Of a stretch of 32,981 bases of DNA, positions 7,502 to 14,512 are shown one piece after another; position 1 is the first letter of the stretch, and every line of letters begins with the position of its first letter. The notes below the pieces were generated by a model. It worked only from the letters and a program-made list of their open reading frames with translations, was not told where the DNA came from and searched no databases. The stretch is from assembly GCA_023426345.1 (NCBI GenBank), contig JAFAAX010000136.1:1-32981 (forward strand), in the 5' to 3' direction. A program made the translations under genes and the position numbers. Origin of the DNA: Actinomycetes bacterium. GTDB lineage: Bacteria > Actinomycetota > Actinomycetes > Actinomycetales > Actinomycetaceae.

Positions 7502-7515
7502 CGTCGGGGAGAGTG

Positions 7516-7566
7516 CTTCCCTCGATCGAGGCTGGTTGACGCTCTTCCCTCGACGAGGGCGGCGCC
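7516..7566. repeat. PSS element motif with a neighbouring palindrome behind the nuclease gene
   Basis: CCTCGATCGAGG (7520-7531) is a perfect palindrome. A second similar hairpin, CCCTCGACGAGGG (7548-7560), contains the PSS motif TCGACGAGGGCGGCGCC (7550-7566). Both are preceded by a CTTC run, giving a direct repeat 30 nt apart. Their place just behind the stop codon suggests termination. The remainder of the 255-nt gap to the next gene holds only a GGGACC-TT-GGTCCC hairpin (about 7661-7674). Confidence 0.5.
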
Positions 7567-7756
7567 GACGCTCCGCGCCGACGCACCCGCGTGGCCGGAC
7601 GGGTGTCCTCGCAGCCTGGGCGCGGGTGTCCTCCCAATCGGAGACGGGACCCGCGGAATGGGACCTTGGTCCCGTGATACCGTGCGGCGAGGCGGGCGGT
7701 CGGGTGGTCCCGAGGGTTCCGGTGGATGTGTTGTCGCGAGGATCGGGGGGAAGGCG

Positions 7757-8557
7757 ATGGGAATCGATCGTCTCGTCCGAAGGGGAGTGCTGGTGCGGTC
7801 CGCCGGAGCGGGTCTGGTCATCGCGGCCGCGCTGACGCTGGCGGGGTGCGGATCGGGCGATGACGCCGGAACCGCGGCGCCGGGACCTGCTGTCACCGGT
7901 GTTACCCCCACCTCGACCGCGGTGGAGGAGCAGAGCGGGCCGACGGAGTCGCCCTCGTCGATGAGGACGGATGGGGACCTCACGCTGGAGGACGCGGCGA
8001 CCCGGATCGGGGCCGCGCAGAAGAAGGCAGGCACGTTCACCTACCAGGGAACGATCAGTGCGGGCGGGATGGACCTCACGGCGACCGGGTCCATGGACAC
8101 GTCCGGGGACACGATCCGGTTCGCGCAGAGCGCGCAGGGCGCGGGGATGACGATCCAGATGCGGATCGTGGACGCGCGGACCGGCTACGTCGACCTGGGG
8201 AGCGGATGGCAGAGCGTCGACCTGACCGACACGAGCGACCCGCTGTCGGCGCAGCTCGCGCAGAATCTCCACCAGGGGGATCCGGCGGCGACGACCGCCG
8301 CGATGACGTCGCTGGAGAAAGTCGGCGGCCCGACAGAGCTGGATGGCGTGAGCGTGCAGCAGTACCGGGGGACCTTGGACGTCGCGACGGCGCTGGGAGG
8401 GGACGTGCCCGAGGGGACGCCGGCGCAGGCGGCGGTCGATCTGTGGGTGAGCGCCCAGGACCTGCCGTATCGCACGGTCACGGACATGGGGTCCGCGGGC
8501 CGGATCGACATGACATACGCGAACTGGGGGGAGCCCGTCGCGATCGAGGCGCCCTGA
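7757..8557 (+). CDS. LppX/LprAFG-like lipoprotein
   Basis: From ATG 7757 the product has 266 residues. The N-terminus is basic (MGIDRLVRRG), then hydrophobic, ending in the lipobox LAGC with Cys at about residue 30. A Thr/Pro/Ser linker follows. The rest has the alternating beta-strand pattern of the mycobacterial LppX/LprG fold: KKAGTFTYQGTISAGG, DTIRFAQSAQGAGM, ARTGYVDLGSGW, VQQYRGTLDV and a C-terminal WVSAQDLPYRTV strand. Family members form a half-barrel that carries lipids between membrane and envelope; the cargo here is unknown. A GGGGGGAAGG run precedes the start. The linker motif SPSSMR comes from a PSS element. The frame extends 33 codons upstream, without protein-like character. Confidence 0.8.
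   Translation: MGIDRLVRRGVLVRSAGAGLVIAAALTLAGCGSGDDAGTAAPGPAVTGVTPTSTAVEEQSGPTESPSSMRTDGDLTLEDAATRIGAAQKKAGTFTYQGTISAGGMDLTATGSMDTSGDTIRFAQSAQGAGMTIQMRIVDARTGYVDLGSGWQSVDLTDTSDPLSAQLAQNLHQGDPAATTAAMTSLEKVGGPTELDGVSVQQYRGTLDVATALGGDVPEGTPAQAAVDLWVSAQDLPYRTVTDMGSAGRIDMTYANWGEPVAIEAP
7948..7966 (-). repeat. PSS element terminal motif in the lipoprotein linker
   Basis: GTCGCCCTCGTCGATGAGG is read Ser-Pro-Ser-Ser-Met-Arg, in the linker that joins the acylated Cys to the folded domain. Confidence 0.65.
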
Positions 8558-8563
8558 CCGGAC

Positions 8564-8609
8564 CGCGAGGTTCGCCCAAGTAGAGGCGCGAGGTTCGTCC
8601 ACGGGTGGG
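8564..8609 (+). repeat. 23-bp tandem repeat, two units, directly behind a stop codon
   Basis: Units 8564-8586 and 8587-8609 both begin CGCGAGGTTCG. The array starts 7 nt behind the TGA of the lipoprotein gene. The same unit occurs three times behind the GH3 gene (29919-29987) and twice in inverted orientation behind the permease gene (21300-21345). Confidence 0.7.
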
Positions 8610-8627
8610 CGCGGGAGGTGCGAGCCG

Positions 8628-10640
8628 TCAGCTGTGGAGGTCGAACAGGCTGCCCGGGTGGTCGCGGCTGCCGAGGGCCGAGGTGGGCGCACGTCTCCCG
8701 TCATGCTCGAACCACGGGTCGCCGAGCAGGGCGGTCCCGTCGGTGCCGGTGGCGGGCAGGGTCCACCCCTGAAGGTCCGGACCGGCGTCGCAGTCCCGGG
8801 TGTCCTCCTCACCGAGACTGGCCTCGGCGTCGGGGCTGGTGCCGGGACCGGCGGTGGGGCCGGAGCTGGAGTCGGCGTCGGCGTCCAGGAGGGCGATCCG
8901 GCGTCTGGCTTGGTCGAAGATGACGTGGGCGGATTGTTGGCCGCGGATCCAGTGCTGGTCGGGGTCGACGGTCGGGGGCGGCTGGAACCAGGGGACGCCG
9001 TGGCGCATCTCGATGTTCCAGCCCAGGGTCTCCAGGTCTCGGTGGTGGTGGAAGCACACGCTCACGCCGTTGTCGATTGAGGTGGGCCCGCCCTTGGCCC
9101 ACTCGGCGACGTGGTGGATCTCGGTCCAGGTGGAGGGGACGTTGCATCCGGGCCACGCGCATCCGCCGTCCCGAAGCGCGATGGCGGTGCGCTGGTGTTC
9201 GGTGAAGATGCGCCCGTGGGTGTGCATCTGGAGGATGCGGCCCTGATGGTCCATGAGGGCCTTCTGGATGGTGCCGGCGCACCCGGCCCGTCGGGCAGCA
9301 CTGGCGTCCACGCTGCTGGTGGCCTCATCGTGGGTGCCCTGGAGGAATGCGATGCCGGCGGGGTCGTCGATCTGGTCGACGCTGCACGTGATGACCAGGG
9401 TCGGGTTGGCGCCTTGGAGGGTGCCGGCCTGGGCTGCGGCGGCGGAGACGGTGGCGAACTGGATGATGGCGTCGTGGAAGCGCTGGCCGGCACTGCGGGG
9501 ATCCCTGATCCGGACCGGATTGCCGTCCTGGTCGACGGGCAGGGTGCGTCCGTCCGCTCCCACGGGGACACCGTGCTGGTCGTACCCGATGGCGTCCGTG
9601 TCCCCGGCGCTGGCGTGTCCCGCGCCGTTGGCGCCACCCGAGTCGAGGCCGGGTACGGCGGGCGTGCGCTGCTTCTTGGGGTCCAACACGGCATCGCGGA
9701 TGCGGGAGACCTGGGCGGCCCACTCGGGGGTGACGATGCCCTTGAGGTCCCACATGCCGTCGTGGCGTTGGGTGAGGCTCACGTAGCGCTGGGCTTCGGC
9801 CTGGAGCCTCTCGGCGTGGCGGCGCTCCCGTTCGCCTGGGGCACGCTGGGCTAAGAGGGACAGGAGCGCGTCCTTGTGTCCGCGTGCCACGCGACGCACG
9901 CGTTCGTGCGGGGCGGGGTGCCTGCCCGCTCCCACCTGGCGGGCGAGGGCAAGCATGCGCGCCGACGTGGTCATTCCCGCGTCCTGAGCATTCGGCGCAT
10001 CGACACTCGGCCTCTGGGCGTCGTCGCCGCTCACAGGCACCCGGTCGAAGACCTCGGCGTGGTCCAAGACGATGCGGGTCCCCAGCGCCAGGACCGCCAG
10101 CTCAAGCTCCAGGCGTGCGATGCGCGCCCGCATCCACGCCTGGTCCATCAGGCTGCCGCGGTCCCGAAGGGGCCCGAGGACCCCCGTGATTGCGGTGGAC
10201 AGCTCAGCACTGACCAGCCCGGCCCCCACCGCGGCGCGTAGAACGGGGAATGCGACCCGCTCCACCTTCCCGGTGAACGTGTTGCGCGCGGGCTGCAACG
10301 GCCCGGATTCGCGCACCCTCTGACGCGTCTGACGGCTGGGCGTGCCCGCTTCCCTCTCCAGGAGCTCGGCCGTGTCCTTGTAGCCGAGCGTGCGGGCCAG
10401 GCCCTGGTCGCCCAGTTCGCGCCGGGAGAGGTCCTCCACCAGCCCGGTGACGAACACGCGGCCCGCGTCGGCGATGCGCCCGACCTCCTCCAGCGTCCGG
10501 GCCGCGGACACCAGACCCTGTCCGTCCAGTCCCGCCAGGCGGTCCGCGTCCGCCAGTTCCCGGATCCACTCGCGCGCGACCAGCTCGCGGTCCTCCCAGG
10601 ACAGGCCCGCGACCAGTGGTGACACCGAGTGGTTCGACAT
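8628..10640 (-). CDS. DUF222 domain / HNH endonuclease signature protein (13E12 repeat family)
   Basis: The 670-residue protein has an N-terminal helical DUF222 region (about 1-430) full of Arg/Ala-rich helices, then an HNH centre: CAWPGC, EIHHVAEWAKGG, and DNGVSVCFHHHRDLE, which supply the zinc-binding Cys and catalytic His/Asn residues. This is the actinobacterial 13E12-type family, often multicopy and associated with mobile DNA, with proposed DNA-nicking activity. The C-terminal 100 residues are acidic and low-complexity. ATG 10640 (MSNHSVSP) is chosen; in-frame ATGs at 10664 and 10670 are alternatives and none has a convincing ribosome-binding site. Upstream lie two pairs of 10-11 bp direct repeats. 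A central Asp/Gly-rich linker (about 340-400) separates helical and nuclease parts. Confidence 0.87.
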   Translation of the reverse strand: MSNHSVSPLVAGLSWEDRELVAREWIRELADADRLAGLDGQGLVSAARTLEEVGRIADAGRVFVTGLVEDLSRRELGDQGLARTLGYKDTAELLEREAGTPSRQTRQRVRESGPLQPARNTFTGKVERVAFPVLRAAVGAGLVSAELSTAITGVLGPLRDRGSLMDQAWMRARIARLELELAVLALGTRIVLDHAEVFDRVPVSGDDAQRPSVDAPNAQDAGMTTSARMLALARQVGAGRHPAPHERVRRVARGHKDALLSLLAQRAPGERERRHAERLQAEAQRYVSLTQRHDGMWDLKGIVTPEWAAQVSRIRDAVLDPKKQRTPAVPGLDSGGANGAGHASAGDTDAIGYDQHGVPVGADGRTLPVDQDGNPVRIRDPRSAGQRFHDAIIQFATVSAAAAQAGTLQGANPTLVITCSVDQIDDPAGIAFLQGTHDEATSSVDASAARRAGCAGTIQKALMDHQGRILQMHTHGRIFTEHQRTAIALRDGGCAWPGCNVPSTWTEIHHVAEWAKGGPTSIDNGVSVCFHHHRDLETLGWNIEMRHGVPWFQPPPTVDPDQHWIRGQQSAHVIFDQARRRIALLDADADSSSGPTAGPGTSPDAEASLGEEDTRDCDAGPDLQGWTLPATGTDGTALLGDPWFEHDGRRAPTSALGSRDHPGSLFDLHS

Positions 10641-10676
10641 GCCAACAAGTGTCCCCACCCCCATAGGCATCTGCGG

Positions 10677-10727
10677 CCCCAGAACACCCCAGAACGACCT
10701 TCCACCAGGTCACAATCAGGTCACGAT
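10677..10727. promoter_or_regulatory. Two pairs of 10-11 bp direct repeats upstream of the DUF222/HNH gene
   Basis: CCCCAGAACA (10677-10686) and CCCCAGAACG (10687-10696) are adjacent. CAGGTCACAAT (10706-10716) and CAGGTCACGAT (10717-10727) are adjacent as well. Spacing of one helical turn suits protein binding on one face of DNA. A role in controlling the minus-strand HNH gene is inferred from position. Confidence 0.4.
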
Positions 10728-10729
10728 CT

Positions 10730-10764
10730 GCCGGGTGCCGGGTGCCGGGTGCCGGGTGCCGGGG
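10730..10764 (+). repeat. Heptanucleotide tandem repeat (GCCGGGT) x5
   Basis: Four exact GCCGGGT units are followed by GCCGGGG. It lies in a 460-nt stretch (10728-11177) without a convincing gene. A 7-nt unit would shift any reading frame when copy number changes, but no frame here looks coding. Confidence 0.9.
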
Positions 10765-10833
10765 CGCCCGGCTGTCTCTCGTCTCTCCGCCCGGGGCCGG
10801 CGATCCCTCTGCTGGCCCGCCCATCCGGGAGGG

Positions 10834-10870
10834 GCCGCCCTCGTCGATGACCATTGACGAGGACGGCGCC
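10834..10870. repeat. PSS element, inverted pair of termini without interior
   Basis: GCCGCCCTCGTCGATGA (10834-10850) meets CCATTGACGAGGACGGCGCC (10851-10870) head to head, giving a compact palindrome. The upstream GCCCATCCGGGAGGGG resembles the element interior. Intergenic copy. Confidence 0.7.
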
Positions 10871-10969
10871 GGACGCTCCGCGCCCGCCGCGCCCGCGGGG
10901 TGGAGAACGCTGGGTTGTCATCGTCATCGTCACCGGCGTCGCTGTAGCGCCCGCGCCCGCCGGGCCTGC

Positions 10970-10992
10970 GGGGTGGGGTGGGGTGGGGCGGG
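10970..10992 (+). other. Candidate G-quadruplex
   Basis: Four GGGG tracts at 10970-10973, 10975-10978, 10980-10983 and 10985-10988 are separated by single T residues, and GGG follows at 10990. Such short loops strongly favour quadruplex folding. It lies in the gene-free stretch between the DUF222/HNH gene and the toxin gene. Confidence 0.6.
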
Positions 10993-11177
10993 CGTGGTTT
11001 TACGGCGCTGGCGGGGCGGACGGTCCAGATGCCCATGGGTGGTGCCACCCTGTGGCGACACATCGCGGAAGGTGGACCATCATGGACGGGGAGTATCGAC
11101 CACCGCACGTTCACGGATGCACAGTCGCAGACGCGGTGCGTGTGCTGTGTCAGTGCGTCCGTGTGAGCGACAGGTGG

Positions 11178-11444
11178 TCAGTCGTAGACGCGATCCCGCT
11201 TGCCCGCCTCAATGACCAGGACGACGAGGCGGGCATCCTGGATGTCGCAGATTACGCGGTACTCGCCGATGCGAGAGCGCCACAGACCGGCAAGTCGTCC
11301 GGTGAGCCCCTTCCCGCGCACGCGAGGATCACCGGTGTCGACCACGGCAGTCAGCGCATCGCGAATGCGTCGAGCCGCTGGCGGATCGAGTTTCCTCAGC
11401 CATCTGACGACGTCGGGGTCATATTCCAGTCGCCACGTCGTCAT
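11178..11444 (-). CDS. RelE/ParE-family toxin of a type II toxin-antitoxin system
   Basis: The 88-residue protein reads TTWRLEYDPDVVRWLRKLDP at the start, then RIRDALTAVV, then a Gly-Leu-Thr-Gly-Arg-Leu-Ala-Gly-Leu-Trp-Arg core and the terminal strands IGEYRVICDIQDARLVVLVI. This is the classic RelE fold with basic residues (Arg in GLWRSRIGEYR) that act in ribosome-dependent mRNA cleavage. Length is normal and no disruption is seen. Its start overlaps the antitoxin stop by four nt (ATGA), so the two are translationally coupled, antitoxin first. Chromosomal role could be stress response or stabilisation of a mobile segment; fragments of other genes on both sides suggest a plastic region. Confidence 0.93.
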   Translation of the reverse strand: MTTWRLEYDPDVVRWLRKLDPPAARRIRDALTAVVDTGDPRVRGKGLTGRLAGLWRSRIGEYRVICDIQDARLVVLVIEAGKRDRVYD

Positions 11445-11719
11445 GAGATCGACTCAAGAGAGTCCGGCGCGGGATCGCCGTCAATGCCCAGCTGCCGGTC
11501 GACCTCTCCAGCAGGCACTGCTCGGATCCGGCCGGCCCGATGCGCGGCAGCGCGCTCGGCGATCCGCTGCTCCCACTCCAGAGAGGCGAGATCGCGTTCG
11601 AGGGCCTCGCGCACGATCTCGCCTTGACTGCGGCGAGTCTCGCGCGCGAGCACGGCCACTCGTTCGCGCAGGTCATCAGGAAGTCGGACCGAAATAGGCG
11701 CACCCAGTGCAGGAGTCAT
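11441..11719 (-). CDS. Ribbon-helix-helix antitoxin
   Basis: The 92-residue product begins MTPALGAPISVRLPDDLRER and continues VAVLARETRRSQGEIVREAL. This is a ribbon-helix-helix fold: beta-strand ISVRLP, helix DDLRERVAVLARET, then helix SQGEIVREALERDL. The C-terminal half is charged and would wrap the toxin. It should repress its own operon and neutralise the RelE-type toxin. ATG 11719 is chosen because a -10 box lies 6 nt upstream; the frame runs further upstream only by chance. The toxin gene follows with a 4-nt overlap. Confidence 0.88.
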   Translation of the reverse strand: MTPALGAPISVRLPDDLRERVAVLARETRRSQGEIVREALERDLASLEWEQRIAERAAAHRAGRIRAVPAGEVDRQLGIDGDPAPDSLESIS

Positions 11720-11742
11720 GGCGACATCGTAAACAACGTAGT
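11720..11742 (-). promoter_or_regulatory. Toxin-antitoxin promoter with leaderless -10 and operator-like symmetry
   Basis: Read on the minus strand, TACGAT (11726-11731) is 6 nt before the antitoxin ATG. Immediately upstream AACTACGTTGTT (11731-11742) is palindromic at 10 of 12 positions around ACGT, a plausible operator for the ribbon-helix-helix protein. Confidence 0.5.
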
Positions 11743-11834
11743 TCCAGCATGTTAGGCGACCTCGACGTTCCGAGTCCCGGGATCTGTCGTAGGCCGGATT
11801 GTCCTCGTCGAAGAAGACACGAGGGCGCGAGATG

Positions 11835-12284
11835 TCACGGCCCCAGGACCGTGAGCGGGACCACCACGACGCCATCCGGGCGACGGTGCGCGATCCCGAT
11901 GGGCACGACGACCACCAGCGCCGTCGGCGGGCGGACGCTCTTGGCGGCGACGCGCAGGAGGTTCGCGGCCGCGGCATCCACGGAACCTTGGCCAAGCTTG
12001 GCTTCGACGCCGATCCAGCGTCCATCGTCGGTTTCGACGACCGCGTCGAACTCATCGCGGGCGCGCATGTCGCGGTAGTGGAAGACCCCGCGCGCGCCCA
12101 TGGCCTGCGCGTACACGCGCAGATCGTGGACCACCTGCGACTCGAAGAGGAATCCCAGGGTCTCCGGCTCGGCGAGCAGCCGTTCACTGCCGGCGCCCAG
12201 CAGGGACGCTGCCAGCGAGGGATCGGCGAGGTGCCGACTCGGCGTCTGCAGAGCTGTGGTGCGCGACCTCAGGCGGATAAATCC
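11835..12284 (-). pseudogene. C-terminal half of a DUF4143 ATPase (5'-truncated)
   Basis: From about 12262 downward the frame reads a typical DUF4143 C-terminus: RHLADPSLAASLLGAG, LETLGFLFESQVVHDLRVYA-like text (here PETLGFLFESQVVHDLRVYA), MGARGVFHYRDMRARDEFDA, then GVEAKLGQGSVDAAAANLLR, ending in GVVVVPLTVLGP. The nuclease-like E-K pair (VEAKLG) is present. The P-loop half is absent. Upstream the homology stops within a 10-bp inverted repeat (12275-12307). A freestanding 165-residue protein starting at ATG 12332 is possible but lacks a ribosome-binding site. It is not the same protein as the intact ATPase at 2757, whose tail differs. Confidence 0.7.
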
Positions 12285-12307
12285 AGCATGAGCGAGCGGA
12301 TTTATCC
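12275..12307. repeat. 10-bp perfect inverted repeat at the truncation point of the DUF4143 fragment
   Basis: GGATAAATCC (12275-12284) and GGATTTATCC (12298-12307) are perfectly complementary with a 13-nt spacer. The sequence is strikingly AT-rich for this region and coincides with the end of recognisable homology. It may mark a rearrangement junction or be a promoter/operator brought in with it. Confidence 0.55.
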
Positions 12308-12404
12308 ACAAGTCTCGAGGCGAATGATCCACCGCGGTGTTCCCATGGGCGTGGCGGCGGCTGAGACAGGAATCGGCTGCCAGCGGTGTGGATCGGCGGC
12401 TGGC

Positions 12405-12500
12405 TCAGTCGGCGGTGACCGAGAGGGCAGCCGAGTCGGCGGGCGGGCAGACGGTTGTGGCGGCGACGCGCAGGAGGTTCGCGGCCGTGGCGCCGCCCTG
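12405..12500 (-). pseudogene. Second, shorter DUF4143 C-terminal scrap
   Basis: The minus-strand frame reads ATAANLLRVAATTVCPPADS and then AALSVTAD before a stop at 12405-12407. The NLLRVAA block and its DNA (GGCGGCGACGCGCAGGAGG and following, 12462-12490) nearly repeat 11942-11972 in the fragment next door. It is a partial duplicate of the same domain. From 12333 to 12714 I see no other supported gene. Confidence 0.65.
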
Positions 12501-12714
12501 CGCCCGCCGTCCGGCGCTCGGCGCCCGGCGTGGAGATCCTCCCGCCGCCAAGCACTTAACAATTCAGACTCCCCGCCGATGATCAGGTCGAACGGCGTTC
12601 ATGTCGAGCCGCCGAGGGGCAGCGGTCGGCGCCGGGTCATCCAGGTCCGCCCAGCAGCGGGGAGCCTTCGGTCGTGCGAGGCGGGGCGTCCGACGACCGG
12701 AAGGGGAGGTGGCT

Positions 12715-13260
12715 GTGCGCCGCACGGGTGTCGTGCCGACGGGCGTCGAGAGACGCTTCGGCGAGAATGAGCTCATCGTGAGCAAGACGGATCCCAAGGG
12801 GATCCTCACGTACGCCAACGATGTCTTCGTGAGGGTGTCCGCCTTCTCAGAGGGCGAGCTCCTCGGACAGCCGCACAACATCGTCCGACATCCCGACATG
12901 CCCCGCTCCGTGTTCAAACGCGTCTGGGACACCCTCGGAGCGGGCCGTGAGGTCTTCGTCTACGTCAACAACTTGGCGGCCGATGGAGCGAACTACTGGG
13001 TGTTCGCGCACATGACGCCCTCCTACGATCGGGCGGGGCGCCTGGTCGGGTACCACTCGAACCGTCGGTGCCCGGACCGGGAGGCCGTCCGCGCCGCGGA
13101 TGCCCTGTACGCCCAGGTGCGCGCCGTCGAGCAGCGCCAGCAGCGCACGCCCGACGCGATCGCCGCAGGCACCGACGAGTTCGAGCGGCGCCTCGGCGAC
13201 CTCGGGCAGACCTATGACCAGTTCGTCTGGACCCTCACGAACAGGAGCCTCACCGCATGA
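12715..13260 (+). CDS. PAS-domain sensor protein (aerotaxis-receptor-like)
   Basis: From GTG 12715 the product has 181 residues. The PAS domain fills residues about 12-120: GVERRFGENELIVSKTDPKG, ILTYANDVFVRVSAFSEGEL, LGQPHNIVRHPDMPRSVFKR, then W-TLGAGREVFVYVNNLAADG and YWVFAHMTPSYD. The NIVRHPDMP motif is the one found in Aer-type PAS domains, which bind FAD in the E. coli protein; cofactor binding here is inference. The C-terminal third is helical and charged. GGGGAGG at 12703-12709 supports the start; GTG 12709 is an alternative. No membrane segment is present. The stop overlaps the next start (ATGA), so it is coupled to the chemoreceptor-like gene, and the pair corresponds to an Aer protein split into two chains. 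Confidence 0.85.
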   Translation: MRRTGVVPTGVERRFGENELIVSKTDPKGILTYANDVFVRVSAFSEGELLGQPHNIVRHPDMPRSVFKRVWDTLGAGREVFVYVNNLAADGANYWVFAHMTPSYDRAGRLVGYHSNRRCPDREAVRAADALYAQVRAVEQRQQRTPDAIAAGTDEFERRLGDLGQTYDQFVWTLTNRSLTA

Positions 13261-14300
13261 GCATCCGCGATCGAGTTCGAGCCGGCTCCGACCGCGGACG
13301 CGGCCGGCATCGGGGGGCCGCGCCCGAGGGGACCCCCGCCGGCACGCGCGCCACCGCCGGCGCTCCGTCAACCGCGGCCGCAGGCCTCTCCGCCTCTGGG
13401 GCGCCGACGTCCCCCGCCGACGTCCTCGGCGTGCTCACGGCCGTCGCCACGCGCGTCGGCGACGGCGACTTCGAGGCCCGCGTGCCCCCGCTGGGCGACG
13501 ACCCGGCCGTCGTCGAGCTGCGATCCGCCGTCAACCGGATGATCGACGTCATCGACGCCTATGTCCGGGAGTCGGTGGCCTCGCTGGCGGCCGCCAACGC
13601 GAAGCAGTACGACCGCCGGTTCCTCGAGCGGGGGCTGAGCGGGGCGTTCGCGAACGGCGCCCACGAGATCAACGCGCTGCGCGACTCGATGGAGCGCGCC
13701 GAGGCGGAGATGTCCTCGACGAAGTCCTCCGCGGAGGAGATGGAGGAGGCCGTCCTGGAGGTCTCCGGCCAGGTCGCCGCCGCGGCGACGGAGATCGGGG
13801 CGTCGGCGGCCACGCTGGCCGAGTTCGCGAACACCGCGGTGGTCGAATCGGACAAGGCGGCCCGGTCCGTCAATGCGTTGGGCGAGGCGTCCGAGCAGAT
13901 CGGTCAGGCCGTCCGGCTGGTCACCCAGATCGCCGCGCAGACGAAGCTGCTGGCGCTCAACGCGACGATCGAGGCCGCGCGCGCCGGTGACGCCGGCCGA
14001 GGCTTCAGCGTCGTCGCGGACGAGGTGAAGACCCTGGCCGAGCAGTCCGCTGACGCCGCCGGGGCGATCGCCGTGCGGGTGTCCACCGTGCAGGAGGCGG
14101 CGGTGGAGGCCGTCCAGGTCCTCGACGGGATCACGACGCGGATCCACCAGATGGACGACATGACCGAGGGCATCGCCACGGCGATCCACGGCTCGCGGGG
14201 CGTCGAGGCGGGCGACCTCACCGGGCTCTCCGAGCTGGCCGAGACCCTGCGCGTCCAGGTCTCCGAGTTCGTAGAGACCGTGCGCGCGCCGATGGCCTGA
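13257..14300 (+). CDS. Soluble methyl-accepting chemotaxis protein-like signalling protein
   Basis: The 347-residue protein has a disordered Arg/Gly/Ala N-terminus (1-50), a HAMP-like or linker helix segment (VGDGDFEARVPPLGDDPAVV, about 67-86), then long helices leading to the conserved receptor tip: IAAQTKLLALNATIEAARAG at about 225-244, followed by DAGRGFSVVADEVKTLAEQS. That tip is the CheA/CheW-contact hairpin of bacterial chemoreceptors. There is no transmembrane segment or periplasmic sensor, so it should be cytosolic and take its input from the PAS partner encoded just upstream with a 4-nt overlap. The signalling domain is short after the tip. No cheA, cheW or flagellar gene is in the window. 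Confidence 0.9.
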   Translation: MSIRDRVRAGSDRGRGRHRGAAPEGTPAGTRATAGAPSTAAAGLSASGAPTSPADVLGVLTAVATRVGDGDFEARVPPLGDDPAVVELRSAVNRMIDVIDAYVRESVASLAAANAKQYDRRFLERGLSGAFANGAHEINALRDSMERAEAEMSSTKSSAEEMEEAVLEVSGQVAAAATEIGASAATLAEFANTAVVESDKAARSVNALGEASEQIGQAVRLVTQIAAQTKLLALNATIEAARAGDAGRGFSVVADEVKTLAEQSADAAGAIAVRVSTVQEAAVEAVQVLDGITTRIHQMDDMTEGIATAIHGSRGVEAGDLTGLSELAETLRVQVSEFVETVRAPMA

Positions 14301-14331
14301 CCCCAGCCGGAACGGGCTCCCCGCGGGGCAG

Positions 14332-14349
14332 GCCCCACAGGGTGGGGGC
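14332..14349. terminator. Hairpin between convergent genes
   Basis: CCCCAC (14333-14338) pairs with GTGGGG (14342-14347) around a 3-nt loop. The flanking G and C can extend the stem. It stands 32 nt behind the chemoreceptor stop and faces the end of the GH4 gene, so a bidirectional terminator is likely. A CCCCGCGGGG palindrome precedes it. The rest of the 212-nt gap shows nothing else. Confidence 0.5.
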
Positions 14350-14512
14350 TCGCCCCGCCGTCCGTCCCGTGAGCGGGGAGGCAGGGCGGTGACATGCACA
14401 GATCAGGCGTTTCGACGCGCCCTAGCCCGCCGAAGCCCCGAATGCCCCGGGCTCTCGGATCGGATCCAGCCATCCGGGCCCCGGAGCGGGTCCCCACACC
14501 CCGGCGCCCGGA

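Noticed and set aside
6707..8812. 701-codon minus-strand frame over the nuclease and lipoprotein genes
   Set aside because: Antisense shadow without recognisable motifs; both plus-strand genes have full domain patterns.
10854..11627. 257-codon plus-strand frame between the DUF222/HNH and toxin genes
   Set aside because: It includes the quadruplex repeat and runs antisense through the RelE and antitoxin genes; no start signal and no protein-like conservation.
11799..11828. CCTCGTCGAAG and CACGAGGGCG near the toxin-antitoxin promoter considered as an inverted PSS pair
   Set aside because: Matches are short and the flanks differ from the element; left out as too weak.
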